This document shows, one piece after another, positions 8,479 through 18,426 of a stretch of DNA of 41,141 nucleotides (within the stretch, counting starts at the first letter, position 1; every line of letters starts with the position of its first letter). The position numbers and the translations under genes were made by a program. Source of the stretch: Oscillospiraceae bacterium (GTDB lineage Bacteria; Bacillota; Clostridia; Oscillospirales; Oscillospiraceae); the NCBI GenBank assembly GCA_021442665.1, contig JABUSQ010000128.1, positions 1 to 41,141 on the forward strand, in the 5' to 3' direction. A model generated the notes under the pieces. It was not told the DNA's origin. It worked only from the letters and a program-made list of their open reading frames with translations, and made no database searches.

Positions 8479-10164
8479 TCATTTTCTGTTTTGTTTTTTA
8501 TAATTCTCCGCCGCGGCAATCTGTTCTTCCGCACTGGCAAGAGTAAGCTCTGTTATGTTGTCGCCTCCGTGGAGACGGGCAAGCTCTCTCCGACGTCCCT
8601 GACGGTCGAGCTCCGTTACTTCGGTGTATGTCCTGCCGCTGCGCTCAGTTTTGAGTATGAGGTCATGATTATCGGCTATGGCGGCTATCTGAGGCAGATG
8701 TGTTATGCAAAGTACCTGTTTCCCGCATGAGAGATTTGACAGCTTTTCGCCCACTCTCTGAGCTGCAATGCCTGAAACACCGGTGTCTATCTCATCGAAA
8801 ACCATTGTCTCAACGGTATCATTAGCCGAGAATACGGTCTTCATAGCCAGCATGATGCGGCTGAGTTCGCCGCCTGAGGCGATTTTGGATATACGTCCCA
8901 ATTCCATACCCGCATTGGCGGATATCAGAAAGCGTATCTCGTCTGCGCCGTTTGCATCAAAACCCAGCTCGCTGTCAAGCTTTAAAACAGCAGTTTTAAA
9001 TACCACAGAGGGCATACTCAGGTCTCTAAGCTCCTCGGTTATGCGTTTTTCAAGCCGCGCAGCAGCCGCAATTCGGCTTTTTGTAAGCTTTTCCGCCGCT
9101 CCCCGGCATTTTTCAGTGAGAGCTTCAAGCTGTCTGTTAAGCTTTGCGAGCATATCGTCGGAATATTCAAGCTCCATTAGCTTGCTTCGGCAGTTCTCAA
9201 GATGCTCCAGCATCTGCACCTCATCCATATTATACTTACGGCGAAGTCTTCGCAAGAGGGATATTCGACTTTCTATGTTATCGTATTCCTCGGGCGAAAA
9301 CTCAAGGCTGCTGCGGAAATCCCGTATGCGCTCGGAGGCATCGTAAAGCATGGAGGACGCATTTTCGATAATGCTCACGGTCTCCCGAAGCTCATCGGAA
9401 AAGTTCGCCGCTCTGCTCATCATATTCGCCGCCTCGTCTGCCATAGCTACGGCACAGTCGTCGGAGTTGTACAGCGCACTGTAGGCAGAATCAAGAGCTT
9501 CCGTCAGCTTTTCGGAATTGCGCAGAAGGTCACGCTTTGCGGTAAGCTCCTCCTCTTCCCCTGCCCTCAGTTCGGCTTTCTCAAGCTCTGCAATCTGATA
9601 CTGCATGGACTCGGCAAGTCTTGCCTTTTCAATCTCATCCATAGACAGCCGATTTATCTCTCTGCGGCACGTCACATATTCCCTATAGCAGGCTTTATAT
9701 GCGCTCAGAACCTCAGAATTGTCGCCAAAGCTGTCGAGATATTCCCTGTGCCTGCTCTCATCCATGAGCTGACGACCGTCATTCTGACCGTGAATATCCA
9801 GCAGAAGCGCACCCAGTTCTCTTAGCTGGGAAACGCTTACAGGCACGCCGCAGATACGGCAGCTGCTTTTTCCGTCGGGGCTTATTCTGCGCTGAATGAC
9901 TATCTCATCCTCGGGCTCGATATCATTCTCACGGAGCCAGTTATCCGCAGCCCGGCATTCAAATACTGCGCTGACAATGCCCTTTTCCGCACCGCTTCTC
10001 ACAAGCTCACGGCTTGTTCTGGCGCCGAGCACGGCGCCGAGGGAGTCCACGATTATGGATTTGCCTGCTCCTGTTTCACCCGTCAGCACGGTCATGCCTT
10101 CCCTGAAATCTATATCTGCTTTTTCAATAACGGCAATATTTTCAATATGCAGCTCTCTAAGCAT
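8479..10164 (-). CDS. recN: DNA repair protein RecN
   Basis: 561 aa; MLRELHIENIAVIEKADIDFREGMTVLTGETGAGKSII...DEIDTGVSGIAAQRVG. Confidence 0.96.
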   Translation of the reverse strand: MLRELHIENIAVIEKADIDFREGMTVLTGETGAGKSIIVDSLGAVLGARTSRELVRSGAEKGIVSAVFECRAADNWLRENDIEPEDEIVIQRRISPDGKSSCRICGVPVSVSQLRELGALLLDIHGQNDGRQLMDESRHREYLDSFGDNSEVLSAYKACYREYVTCRREINRLSMDEIEKARLAESMQYQIAELEKAELRAGEEEELTAKRDLLRNSEKLTEALDSAYSALYNSDDCAVAMADEAANMMSRAANFSDELRETVSIIENASSMLYDASERIRDFRSSLEFSPEEYDNIESRISLLRRLRRKYNMDEVQMLEHLENCRSKLMELEYSDDMLAKLNRQLEALTEKCRGAAEKLTKSRIAAAARLEKRITEELRDLSMPSVVFKTAVLKLDSELGFDANGADEIRFLISANAGMELGRISKIASGGELSRIMLAMKTVFSANDTVETMVFDEIDTGVSGIAAQRVGEKLSNLSCGKQVLCITHLPQIAAIADNHDLILKTERSGRTYTEVTELDRQGRRRELARLHGGDNITELTLASAEEQIAAAENYKKQNRK

Positions 10165-10179
10165 AAAAATTTCCTCTTA

Positions 10180-10629
10180 TCAGAGCATCTCGTCAATCTC
10201 ATGGCAGAAGCTTTCCGCCGATTCATTATCCTTCATTGCAAGGAAAGCAGTATCGTCTCCGGCGATGGTACCTACAAGATTATCTATATGCATGGAATCC
10301 AGCGCAGAGCATGCCGCAGGTGCAAGACCGGGCAGAGTCTTAATGACGATAATGTTCTGGGCTGTATTGAAGGCGGTTACGCTTTCACGGAATATCTTCT
10401 TAAGACGCTGTTCATGATCAGAGCTTTTGAATTTTCCGCTGACAACGTAGTGATATTTACCGGAGCTGCCCAACTCCTTGACAAGCTGAAGATCCTTTAT
10501 ATCACGGGACAGTGTCGCCTGTGTACTGCTTACTCCGTGCTCGGAAAGAGCCTCGATAAGCTGGCTCTGAGTTTCTATCTCACGCTCGGAAATGATTTGA
10601 AGGATCATATTCTGTCGTGTGTTTTTCAT
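10180..10629 (-). CDS. argR: Arginine repressor ArgR
   Basis: 149 aa; N-terminal wHTH STQATLSRDIKDLQLVK, C-terminal GTIAGDDTAFLAMK. Confidence 0.95.
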   Translation of the reverse strand: MKNTRQNMILQIISEREIETQSQLIEALSEHGVSSTQATLSRDIKDLQLVKELGSSGKYHYVVSGKFKSSDHEQRLKKIFRESVTAFNTAQNIIVIKTLPGLAPAACSALDSMHIDNLVGTIAGDDTAFLAMKDNESAESFCHEIDEML

Positions 10630-10643
10630 AAACTTTCCTCCAT

Positions 10644-11507
10644 TCAGCTGTTTTTATAAAGAAGCTTTTCGAAGGTCGAGTCGTAAAAGCTTTTAGTTCC
10701 CATTCTTACAAGATTCATTGTTTTTTCCGAGCGGCGAACAAGAACCACGTCACCGTTGTGAATCTCTATACCCTCCGCACCGTCTACCGACAGGAACGCC
10801 CGCCTGTCGTGTATTTTCTCTGCCTCTAGCTTTATTGTTCGCTCAGGATTCAGCACAAATACCTTTGCGCCGATGACATGAGCGCAGATGGGTGTGATTA
10901 TCATGCTGTTTGCCTCAGGCTCTATGATAGGCCCGCCGGCAGACATGGAGTATCCTGTGGAGCCCGTGGGAGTGGCTACTATTATGCCGTCTCCGTTAAA
11001 GCTCATGACCCGGTCTGCATCTGCCCATGCGATTATTTTTATGCAGTCTCCCATACCGTGAATGACAACATCGTTGAGTCCGCATTCGGAGTATATTATC
11101 TTGCCGTTGCGTATTAGCATAACTTCTGCCATCATTCGGCAGCTGTTTATATATTTTCCCCTTGCCGCATCGACTATAAGCTCCAGCTCCTCGGGCTCGA
11201 GTGATGCCATAAAGCCCTTGGTTCCGAGATTCACCCCCAAAAGGGGCTTGGGGATATGGTCTATCATCCTTGCAGTGTGGAGTATGGTTCCGTCACCGCC
11301 GATGATTATAATAAGCTCCGAGCTTTTAACTGCTTCCCAATCGGAAATTACCACATCTTCCGGCAGTGAGCCCTCCTCGTTTTCACCGAACACAGGGCAG
11401 ATAACGGTGTCAAAGCCCTCATTATTCAGAAGCTCCGCCGCTTTTTTCGTAAGCTCTAGCCCATTGTCCCTAAAGGGATTGGGGCATAATGCAATTAACT
11501 CTGCCAT
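10644..11507 (-). CDS. nadK: NAD kinase
   Basis: 287 aa; IIIGGDGTILHTAR, GVNLGTKGFMA, VATPTGSTGYSMSAGGP. Confidence 0.95.
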   Translation of the reverse strand: MAELIALCPNPFRDNGLELTKKAAELLNNEGFDTVICPVFGENEEGSLPEDVVISDWEAVKSSELIIIIGGDGTILHTARMIDHIPKPLLGVNLGTKGFMASLEPEELELIVDAARGKYINSCRMMAEVMLIRNGKIIYSECGLNDVVIHGMGDCIKIIAWADADRVMSFNGDGIIVATPTGSTGYSMSAGGPIIEPEANSMIITPICAHVIGAKVFVLNPERTIKLEAEKIHDRRAFLSVDGAEGIEIHNGDVVLVRRSEKTMNLVRMGTKSFYDSTFEKLLYKNS

Positions 11508-11516
11508 AGTTCTTCC

Positions 11517-12311
11517 TCACAGACACTTATGAGACGCCTCGACCACCGCTTCAGCGTCGATATTCGCAGTCTCAAAGCTTCCCTTTTTCATATAGCACAG
11601 ATACTCACGGTTACCCTCGGGGCCCTTGATGGGCGAAAAGTCAAGCCCCATCACGGAAAGACCGACGGTCGGCGCAAAGGACAGAACACTCTCAATTACC
11701 GCAAGGTGAACGGACTTGTCTCTGACAACTCCCTTTTTACCTACCTCATCCTTACCTGCTTCAAACTGGGGCTTTATGAGGCACACCAGAGGAGCTCCGT
11801 CCTTCAGAACGGATGCCACGGCGGGAAGCACCAGCTTAATGGATATAAAAGACAGGTCCATAACGGCGATATCCAGCAGCTCGGGAATCTGTTCCCCGGA
11901 AATGTATCTTATATTTGTGCGCTCCATATTTACTACTCTGGGGTCGTTTCTCAGACTCCACGCAAGCTGACCGTAGCCCACGTCAACTGAATACACTTTC
12001 TCTGCTCCGTTTTGCAGAAGCACATCGGTGAAGCCTCCGGTGGATGCACCGCAATCAATGCAGCGGAGCCCCCTTACGTCAATCGGAAACACTTTCAGGG
12101 CCTTTTCAAGCTTAAAGCCGCCCCGGCTCACATACGGCAGAGCAGCACCTTTGACCTCCACATTTGCGTCCGGACTCACCTGCATACCGGGCTTGTCCGC
12201 GCGCTGCCCATCAACAAAAACAAGTCCGCTCATAATAGTGGTTTTAGCCCGTTCCCGGCTCTCAGTCAGTCCCATATCAAAGACAAGCTGATCCAATCTG
12301 ACTTTTTTCAT
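11517..12311 (-). CDS. tlyA: TlyA family rRNA (cytidine-2'-O)-methyltransferase / hemolysin-like
   Basis: 264 aa; S4 domain then FtsJ-like CIDCGASTGGFTDVLLQNGA; ATGA-type overlap with dxs. Confidence 0.93.
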   Translation of the reverse strand: MKKVRLDQLVFDMGLTESRERAKTTIMSGLVFVDGQRADKPGMQVSPDANVEVKGAALPYVSRGGFKLEKALKVFPIDVRGLRCIDCGASTGGFTDVLLQNGAEKVYSVDVGYGQLAWSLRNDPRVVNMERTNIRYISGEQIPELLDIAVMDLSFISIKLVLPAVASVLKDGAPLVCLIKPQFEAGKDEVGKKGVVRDKSVHLAVIESVLSFAPTVGLSVMGLDFSPIKGPEGNREYLCYMKKGSFETANIDAEAVVEASHKCL

Positions 12312-14152
12312 TTTTCACCTCTGACAAGGCCCAGAGCTTTTTTGTACTGGCTTTCAATATCAAGTCCGCAGTCGCACAGAAGCTCGTCCACCGTTCCGTG
12401 GGCAACAATGCCCTCGCCGAGATTACATACGCAGGAATTCTTCAGGAAAACACCCTTCTTCTCCGCATCGGAAAGTATCCGATTGCCGATGCAGCCTGCC
12501 TCACAAACATCCTCTGCGATAAACAGTCTTCCGGTTTTTGAAAGTGATGACAGCACAAGCCCTGTATCAAGAGGAGTGATTCTGTTGAGCTTAACGACCT
12601 CGGTCTCTATTCCCTGCCGGAAAAGCCTGTCGGCAAGCTCCAATGCGGAGTTTATCATAATACCGTAGGCGACAACGGTTATATCACTGCCGCTGCGCAG
12701 TATCTCGCTGTCTGAGCTGCTGCAGGAGGTATATCGACCCTCCCCGCCGCGGGGATAGCGAATTGCAACAGGGCCCTCTTCTTCATTTACGGCACGGTTA
12801 AGCATAAGCTCAAGCTCTGCATAGCTCGATGGGGCAAATACCTGCATTTGGGGTACAGAGCTCAGATAGGCAATGTCAAATACGCCGTGGTGCGTCTCTC
12901 CGTCATTGCCCACGAGGCCTGCACGGTCAACTCCGAAAACCACATGGAGCCTTTGCAGAGACACATCATGAATGAGCATATCGTAGGCACGCTGAAGAAA
13001 GCTTGAATAGACCGCAAAAACCGGTACCATTCCCTGCTTTGCCATGCCGGCAGCCATTGCCGCGGCGCTCTGCTCGGCAATACCCACGTCAAAAAAGCGT
13101 TTGGGATACTTTTCGGAAAAGTCAGACAGTCCGGTTCCACCGCTCATGGCCGCCGTAATAGCAGCAACTCTGTAATTTTTCTCCGCAATATCACAGAGAA
13201 CTCTGCCGAATTCAGAGGAGAAGCATCTCTTTTCCGCCGGAAGCTCACCCGTTTCGGGATCAAACTTACCGACGCCGTGATAGAGCTCGGGATGCTCCTC
13301 AGCGTATTTACAGCCCTTGCCCTTCCTGGTTATGACATGTACAAGCACGGGCATTTCCATTTCCTTTGCCCAGCGTATAACATTCTCAAGCTGTTCAACA
13401 TCGTGACCATCCACCGGACCTAGATAATATATGCCCATGGCGTCAAAAATATTGGGCTTCAGCAGTCTTGTCTTGACAGCCTCTTTAATTTTGTGATTCA
13501 CCTCATAAACCGAGGTCATTTTGCCGACGACGCTGCGATACCAGCGTTTAAAATTAAAATACCGTGGATTGATGCGCTCACGGGACAGGAGCTTTGCAAT
13601 GCCTCCCACGTTGCCGTTTATACTCATTCCGTTATCGTTGAGTATAATGACCATGGGCTCACCGCTTCCACCCACATTAGTAAGTCCCTCGTAGGCAAGT
13701 CCTCCGGTGAGTGCACCGTCGCCGATAACTGCTGCGACGTTATATTTTCCCCCCGTAAGCGTTCTCGCTCTTGCCATTCCTAAAGCAACGGCAACAGAAT
13801 TTGAGGCGTGACCTGCTATGAATGCGTCATCCTCTGCTTCATAAGGCTTGGGAAAACCCGAAATCCCGCCGTGCTTGCGAAGGGTTGAAAACGCTTCCCG
13901 ACGTCCGGTTATTATCTTGTGGGCATAGCTCTGATGACCCACATCGAAAACGATACGGTCAGTACTTGTATTGTACACGCGGTGGAGGGCAACGGTTAGT
14001 TCTACAGAGCCCAGATTTGACGCAAGATGTCCGCCTGTTTGTGATACGGTGGTAATTATTTCTTCTCTCAATTCATCACAAAGCAGTTTAAGCTCTTTGG
14101 GGCTAAGCAGCTTAACATCCTTTGAGGAATTGACTTTATTCAGTATATTCAA
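12308..14152 (-). CDS. dxs: 1-deoxy-D-xylulose-5-phosphate synthase
   Basis: 614 aa; FDVGHQSYAHKIITGR, VIGDGALTGGLAYEGLTN, DRAGLVGNDGETHHG. Likely TTG start at 14152 with SD GAGGT. Confidence 0.96.
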   Translation of the reverse strand: MNILNKVNSSKDVKLLSPKELKLLCDELREEIITTVSQTGGHLASNLGSVELTVALHRVYNTSTDRIVFDVGHQSYAHKIITGRREAFSTLRKHGGISGFPKPYEAEDDAFIAGHASNSVAVALGMARARTLTGGKYNVAAVIGDGALTGGLAYEGLTNVGGSGEPMVIILNDNGMSINGNVGGIAKLLSRERINPRYFNFKRWYRSVVGKMTSVYEVNHKIKEAVKTRLLKPNIFDAMGIYYLGPVDGHDVEQLENVIRWAKEMEMPVLVHVITRKGKGCKYAEEHPELYHGVGKFDPETGELPAEKRCFSSEFGRVLCDIAEKNYRVAAITAAMSGGTGLSDFSEKYPKRFFDVGIAEQSAAAMAAGMAKQGMVPVFAVYSSFLQRAYDMLIHDVSLQRLHVVFGVDRAGLVGNDGETHHGVFDIAYLSSVPQMQVFAPSSYAELELMLNRAVNEEEGPVAIRYPRGGEGRYTSCSSSDSEILRSGSDITVVAYGIMINSALELADRLFRQGIETEVVKLNRITPLDTGLVLSSLSKTGRLFIAEDVCEAGCIGNRILSDAEKKGVFLKNSCVCNLGEGIVAHGTVDELLCDCGLDIESQYKKALGLVRGEK

Positions 14153-14210
14153 AACTAAACCTCAAAAATATCTGCTTTATTCGCATATAATGCTATTGTA
14201 CAGTATAACA

Positions 14211-14248
14211 AACCGCGGCGGATATTACAATACATATCCGCCACGGTT
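14211..14248 (-). terminator. Intrinsic terminator downstream of ispA
   Basis: Minus RNA AACCGTGGCGGATAT-N8-ATATCCGCCGCGGTT: 15 bp including one G.U that pairs only in the minus transcript; followed by TTTGTTAT. Confidence 0.7.
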
Positions 14249-14265
14249 TTATAGTTTATTCATTA

Positions 14266-15132
14266 TTAATGCAGCCTTGTAACAAGGTTATCTGCCAGCA
14301 TGCAGAGATAATATGTGTCCCCGAAAACCCCGTCAATGCTTTTCTTTGCGCAGTCGGTGAGCTTTGTTACCATCTCATGACATTTATCATAACCCAACAG
14401 AGCCATATAGGTATTCTTGCACTCTCTGGCATCGGAGCCCACTGGCTTGCCCAGAACCTCATCGGTGCTTATTACATCCAGCATGTCATCTCTTATCTGG
14501 AATGCCGCACCCAGTGCAGCGCCGAAGCCTGCAGCGCTCTCCATCTGCTCACGGCTTCCTCCTGCAGCGGCAACTCCCATACGGCAGGCAGCAATGATAA
14601 GAGCCCCCGTCTTTCTGCTGTTTATCTCGTTTAGCTCCTCCTCCGTGAGCTGTCTGTTCTCACCAAGCATATCGAGGAACTGTCCTCCGCACATTCCGTC
14701 GGCTCCCACGGCATCGGCAAGTATTTCCGCGCAGAGTGCCCGGTTTTCTGCGGGAAGCTCACTGCGGAGTATAGTACCGAAGGCTTCTGCCTGAAGAGCG
14801 TCGCCCGCAAGGACAGCGGTACATTCACCGAAAACCACATGGTTCGTGGGCTTGCCCCGGCGCAGCTCGTCATCATCCATGCAGGGCAGATCATCATGGA
14901 TAAGGCTGTAGGTGTGGAGCATCTCTATGGCACAGGCAACGGGAAGCGCTTTTTCCGTATCACCGCCGGATATTCTGCAAAACTCCAGAACCAATATGGG
15001 GCGTATCCGCTTTCCTCCTGCGGTGAGACTGTATTTCATAGAGTCGAAAAGTCCCTTCTGAGGCATACCTTCCCCGCAGAAGTATTTTTCAAGCTCACCG
15101 TCTATAAGGTCCTTATATTCTTTAAAGCTCAT
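14266..15132 (-). CDS. ispA: Polyprenyl (farnesyl/geranyl) diphosphate synthase
   Basis: MSFKEYKDLIDGELEKYF...GGKRIRPIL...HDDLPCMDDDELRRGKPTNH...FQIRDDMLD; start refined to 15132 (MSFKEY). Confidence 0.93.
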   Translation of the reverse strand: MSFKEYKDLIDGELEKYFCGEGMPQKGLFDSMKYSLTAGGKRIRPILVLEFCRISGGDTEKALPVACAIEMLHTYSLIHDDLPCMDDDELRRGKPTNHVVFGECTAVLAGDALQAEAFGTILRSELPAENRALCAEILADAVGADGMCGGQFLDMLGENRQLTEEELNEINSRKTGALIIAACRMGVAAAGGSREQMESAAGFGAALGAAFQIRDDMLDVISTDEVLGKPVGSDARECKNTYMALLGYDKCHEMVTKLTDCAKKSIDGVFGDTYYLCMLADNLVTRLH

Positions 15133-15367
15133 ATCGCTCAGCATCCTCAAAGGGCAGCTCAACGGGAGTGCCCTCGGGTCCTTTCTTGAGTTTAACAACC
15201 TTCTGCTCTGCCTCCGCAAGCATTGCGTCGCAGGCAGAAACAAGGGATGTACCCTCTTCAAACATTTTCAAAGAGTCTTTCAGAGGTGCATCACCCTTTT
15301 CCAGCATATGTACTATCTCGTCAAGTCTTTTAAGTGACTGCTCAAAGCTCAGCTTTGCTTTACTCAT
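15122..15367 (-). CDS. xseB: Exodeoxyribonuclease VII small subunit
   Basis: 81 aa; SFEQSLKRLDEIVHMLEKGDAPLKDSLKMFEEG. Confidence 0.95.
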   Translation of the reverse strand: MSKAKLSFEQSLKRLDEIVHMLEKGDAPLKDSLKMFEEGTSLVSACDAMLAEAEQKVVKLKKGPEGTPVELPFEDAERYEL

Positions 15368-16574
15368 TTTCCGCTTCCTCTCTTTCTTCTACACAGCATC
15401 CGAGTATACCATCGGAAACCGTTAGCTTTATCCTTTCCCTGACCTCAATATCGTAAATACTGCGTACAAGCTCTCCGTTTTTGTCTGCGGCTATAGAATA
15501 CCCCCTGGATATGACCTTCAAAGGGCTCATGGCGTCAAGAGATGCCGCAAGACGTACAAATTCCTGTCTCTTTGAGTAATTATACCTGTCGGCAGCGGAA
15601 ATAAACCTGTCCCTTACATAGTCAAGCTCGGTACGCTTTGCTTCCACATAGGCCAGAGGGTTTTGCAGAACTCTGCGGTTTTTCAGCTCCTCAAGCCTTG
15701 CGGCGGCATTGTTTAGCGTCTTCCGCATTGCCTGAAGCCTGCGGATATCCATATTCTCAAGGCTCTGGCGTATTTCGTTTACGTCCGGAACCGCTATCTC
15801 CGCAGCATTAGAGGGAGTCGAGGCTCTGCGGTCTGCAACGTAGTCGGAGATTGTTACATCCGGCTCATGACCCACGGCGGATATTACAGGCAGCTCGGAC
15901 TCATATATAGCTCTTGCCACACGCTCGTCATTGAAAGCCCACAGATCCTCAATTGAGCCTCCGCCCCGCCCGGTGATTATCAGATCCGCCACTTTGTATC
16001 TGTTTGCATAGCGTATGGCTCCCACTATCTCGGACGGCGCCTCCGCACCCTGAACTCTCACGGGCAGAAGCACTACCTCCGTCATGGGCCAGCGGTGACC
16101 TAAAATACGTATCATATCGTGCACGGCAGCACCTGCGGAGGAGGTTATGATGGCTATTCTGTCGGGAAACTCCGGCAGCGGCTTTTTGTGGGCTTTATCA
16201 AAAAGCCCCTCTGCGGCAAGCTTTTCCTTCAGCTGCTCATATGCCACCTGCAGATCACCCGTTCCCTCCGGTGAAAGACCCGTGCAGTAGAGCTGATATG
16301 CTCCGTCACGGGGAAATACCGAAATGCGTCCGAAAGCAGTAACGCCCATACCGCTTTCGGGACGAAAGCGCAGTCTGGACGCACTGCTCTTGAACATTAC
16401 GCACCGAAGACTGCTTTCCGCATCCTTCAGCGTAAAATAGTGATGTCCCGATGGGTAGACCTTGTAATTTGAAAGCTCTCCCCTGACGCAAACATTTGTA
16501 AGCATTGGTTCACAGTCGATAAGCGTTTTGATTAAATTGTTAAGCTCCGATACTGTCAGAGTTTTTTCGTTCAT
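15360..16574 (-). CDS. xseA: Exodeoxyribonuclease VII large subunit
   Basis: 404 aa; OB-fold N-terminus, IITGRGGGSIEDLWAFNDE, VISAVGHEPDVTISDYVADRRASTPSNAAE. Confidence 0.96.
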   Translation of the reverse strand: MNEKTLTVSELNNLIKTLIDCEPMLTNVCVRGELSNYKVYPSGHHYFTLKDAESSLRCVMFKSSASRLRFRPESGMGVTAFGRISVFPRDGAYQLYCTGLSPEGTGDLQVAYEQLKEKLAAEGLFDKAHKKPLPEFPDRIAIITSSAGAAVHDMIRILGHRWPMTEVVLLPVRVQGAEAPSEIVGAIRYANRYKVADLIITGRGGGSIEDLWAFNDERVARAIYESELPVISAVGHEPDVTISDYVADRRASTPSNAAEIAVPDVNEIRQSLENMDIRRLQAMRKTLNNAAARLEELKNRRVLQNPLAYVEAKRTELDYVRDRFISAADRYNYSKRQEFVRLAASLDAMSPLKVISRGYSIAADKNGELVRSIYDIEVRERIKLTVSDGILGCCVEEREEAENE

Positions 16575-17047
16575 TTCTCAGTCTCCGGAAGCTCCCGAGC
16601 TTCACTGAGCTCCCCTCGCACAAAGCCTCCCAGAATACCGTTGACGAAGGCTACGGTCTCGGGCTCATCATAGCCCTTTGCAAGCTCCACTGCCTCGTTT
16701 ATTGCGGCACCGTTGGGGATATCGTCCATATACATTATCTCGCACACGGCACATCTGAGCACTGCCAGAGCGGTTTTGGATATTCTGGACAACTTCCAAC
16801 CGCTGGCATACTTCTCAATATACCTGTCTATCTGTATACGGTAATCTTCCATAAGCCCGGTAAGACGTCTTATGTACTCCATCTGCTTATCATCGGGATA
16901 TTCGGCAAAAAGCTCGTCTACTTCAGCCAGCGTTTCATAGTATTCCTTGTCAAAGAATACATCAATGGCCTCAGAAACGGGACACTCCCCGGTTGATGCA
17001 AAAAAGCCAAGCCGAACTGCTATCTCTCTCGCAGTCACTCTCTTCAT
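16571..17047 (-). CDS. nusB: Transcription antitermination protein NusB
   Basis: 158 aa; RISKTALAVLRCAVCEIMYMDDIPNGAAINEAVELAKGYDEPETVAFVNGILGG. Confidence 0.93.
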   Translation of the reverse strand: MKRVTAREIAVRLGFFASTGECPVSEAIDVFFDKEYYETLAEVDELFAEYPDDKQMEYIRRLTGLMEDYRIQIDRYIEKYASGWKLSRISKTALAVLRCAVCEIMYMDDIPNGAAINEAVELAKGYDEPETVAFVNGILGGFVRGELSEARELPETEK

Positions 17048-17065
17048 AACTCTTACTCCGAATAA

Positions 17066-17428
17066 TTACCTATCAAATTCAATACCGGTGACATGGATGT
17101 TTACCTCGGCCTTATCTATACCGGTATTGGCCTGAACTATCTCTGCGACAGTGTCCTGCACCTCACGGGCAACACTCACAATGTTGCAGCCGTAACGAAC
17201 GAGGATTATTGCATCAACCTTCACGGTTTCGTCAACTATCTGTATCTTAACGCCCTTGGGCACAGTCTTGAAGCCGATGTGCTCGGCAAGCTCTGCTCCT
17301 GCGGTGGTGGATATTCCTGCAACGCCGTCTATCTCGGTGATGGCGGCGCGAACCATGGCAGAGACCACGTCCTCGGAAATATTAATGCTGCCGTTTGCAT
17401 CTTTGCAGCTTATATATGATTCACCCAT
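17066..17428 (-). CDS. Asp23/Gls24 family envelope stress response protein
   Basis: MGESYISCKDANGSINISEDVVSAMVRAAITEIDGVAGIS...VDETVKVDAIILVRYGCNI; start refined to 17428 with SD GGAGG. Confidence 0.9.
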   Translation of the reverse strand: MGESYISCKDANGSINISEDVVSAMVRAAITEIDGVAGISTTAGAELAEHIGFKTVPKGVKIQIVDETVKVDAIILVRYGCNIVSVAREVQDTVAEIVQANTGIDKAEVNIHVTGIEFDR

Positions 17429-17486
17429 TTTAAATTCCTCCAATAAGATTTCATTGTATTTTACCATAAAAGTCGGCAAAAATAAA

Positions 17487-17519
17487 GCATAAAAAGACGG
17501 GTTTGCCGTCTTTTTATGC
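17487..17519 (-). terminator. Intrinsic (bidirectional-looking) terminator downstream of rsgA
   Basis: GCATAAAAAGACGG-GTTTG-CCGTCTTTTTATGC: perfect 14-bp stem with T-run. Confidence 0.85.
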
Positions 17520-17549
17520 CGAACGCACATTCGCGTTGATAGGTTGGTC

Positions 17550-18422
17550 TCAGTCCCACGGTTTATTCTGAGCAGTAAGCTCATAGAGTCTGGCATAGGA
17601 CGCATACCTTGATGGCATTATCCTTTTTTTCTCAAGAGCCTCCGTGACGGCGCAGCCCGGCTCCTTCAGGTGAGCGCAGTCGTTGAAACGGCAGTCTCCC
17701 AGATAAGTCTTAAACTCACGGAAATAATACTGCAGTTCCTGCTTTTCGATGGTATTCATCATTATAATGTCGAAAGAGGCAAAGCCGGGCGTATCGGCTA
17801 TGAAGCAGCCGTCTCCCACCGAAAACAGCTCCACATGGCGGGTAGTGTGCTTTCCTCTGCCCAGTTTTTCGCTGACAGCACCGACCTCAAGCCCCAGTTC
17901 GGGTACTATGGCGTTCAGAAGACTGGACTTTCCCACGCCTGAGTTTCCGGTAAAGGCACATATTTTACCCTTCAGGGCATTTTTAAGCTCCTCAATGCCC
18001 GCTCCGGTTTCCGCACTGGTGCGAAGAGTAACAAAGCCCGAGTCGGAGTATATACCGTAAAGCTCATCGGCGCTGTTAATATCCGTTTTATTTATGCAGA
18101 CTATGAACTCGCAGCCTGCCTCCTCCGCAATGACAGATACCCTGTCTATTAAAAAAGGGTCGGTTACGGGATTGGTGTTTGCGGCGATGAATACAAGAGC
18201 GTCAATATTTGCAACGGCAGGTCGTATGAAAAAATTTTTACGCTCGAAAATGCGCTCGATATAGCCCTTTCCGTTTATATCCGCATTGAAGCTGACCTTA
18301 TCCCCAACCAGCGGAGTTCTTCCGTCAAGACGAAATTTTCCTCTTGCTCTGCATTCGAAAACTCCATCCCCGGTACTGACATAGTAGAATCCGCTGAGTG
18401 CCTTGACTATAATTCCTGTCAT
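17550..18422 (-). CDS. rsgA: Ribosome small subunit-dependent GTPase A
   Basis: 290 aa; circularly permuted GTPase: NKTD, GNSGVGKSSLLN, DTPGF, Cys/His zinc region CRFNDCAHLKEPGC. Confidence 0.95.
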   Translation of the reverse strand: MTGIIVKALSGFYYVSTGDGVFECRARGKFRLDGRTPLVGDKVSFNADINGKGYIERIFERKNFFIRPAVANIDALVFIAANTNPVTDPFLIDRVSVIAEEAGCEFIVCINKTDINSADELYGIYSDSGFVTLRTSAETGAGIEELKNALKGKICAFTGNSGVGKSSLLNAIVPELGLEVGAVSEKLGRGKHTTRHVELFSVGDGCFIADTPGFASFDIIMMNTIEKQELQYYFREFKTYLGDCRFNDCAHLKEPGCAVTEALEKKRIMPSRYASYARLYELTAQNKPWD

Positions 18423-18426
18423 GGCA

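Noticed and set aside
12862-13140. Nested minus-strand ORFs inside dxs, xseA, tyrS, fmt, priA, scpB and others
   Set aside because: Alternate-frame shadows within conserved genes; no independent RBS or recognisable domain.
14160-14210. Definite dxs promoter
   Set aside because: TTGTTA-16-TATATG is possible, but several AT-rich alternatives are equally plausible.
17428-17490. Definite asp23 promoter
   Set aside because: TTGCCG with TACAAT gives only a 15-nt spacer; alternatives are weak, so not reported as a feature.
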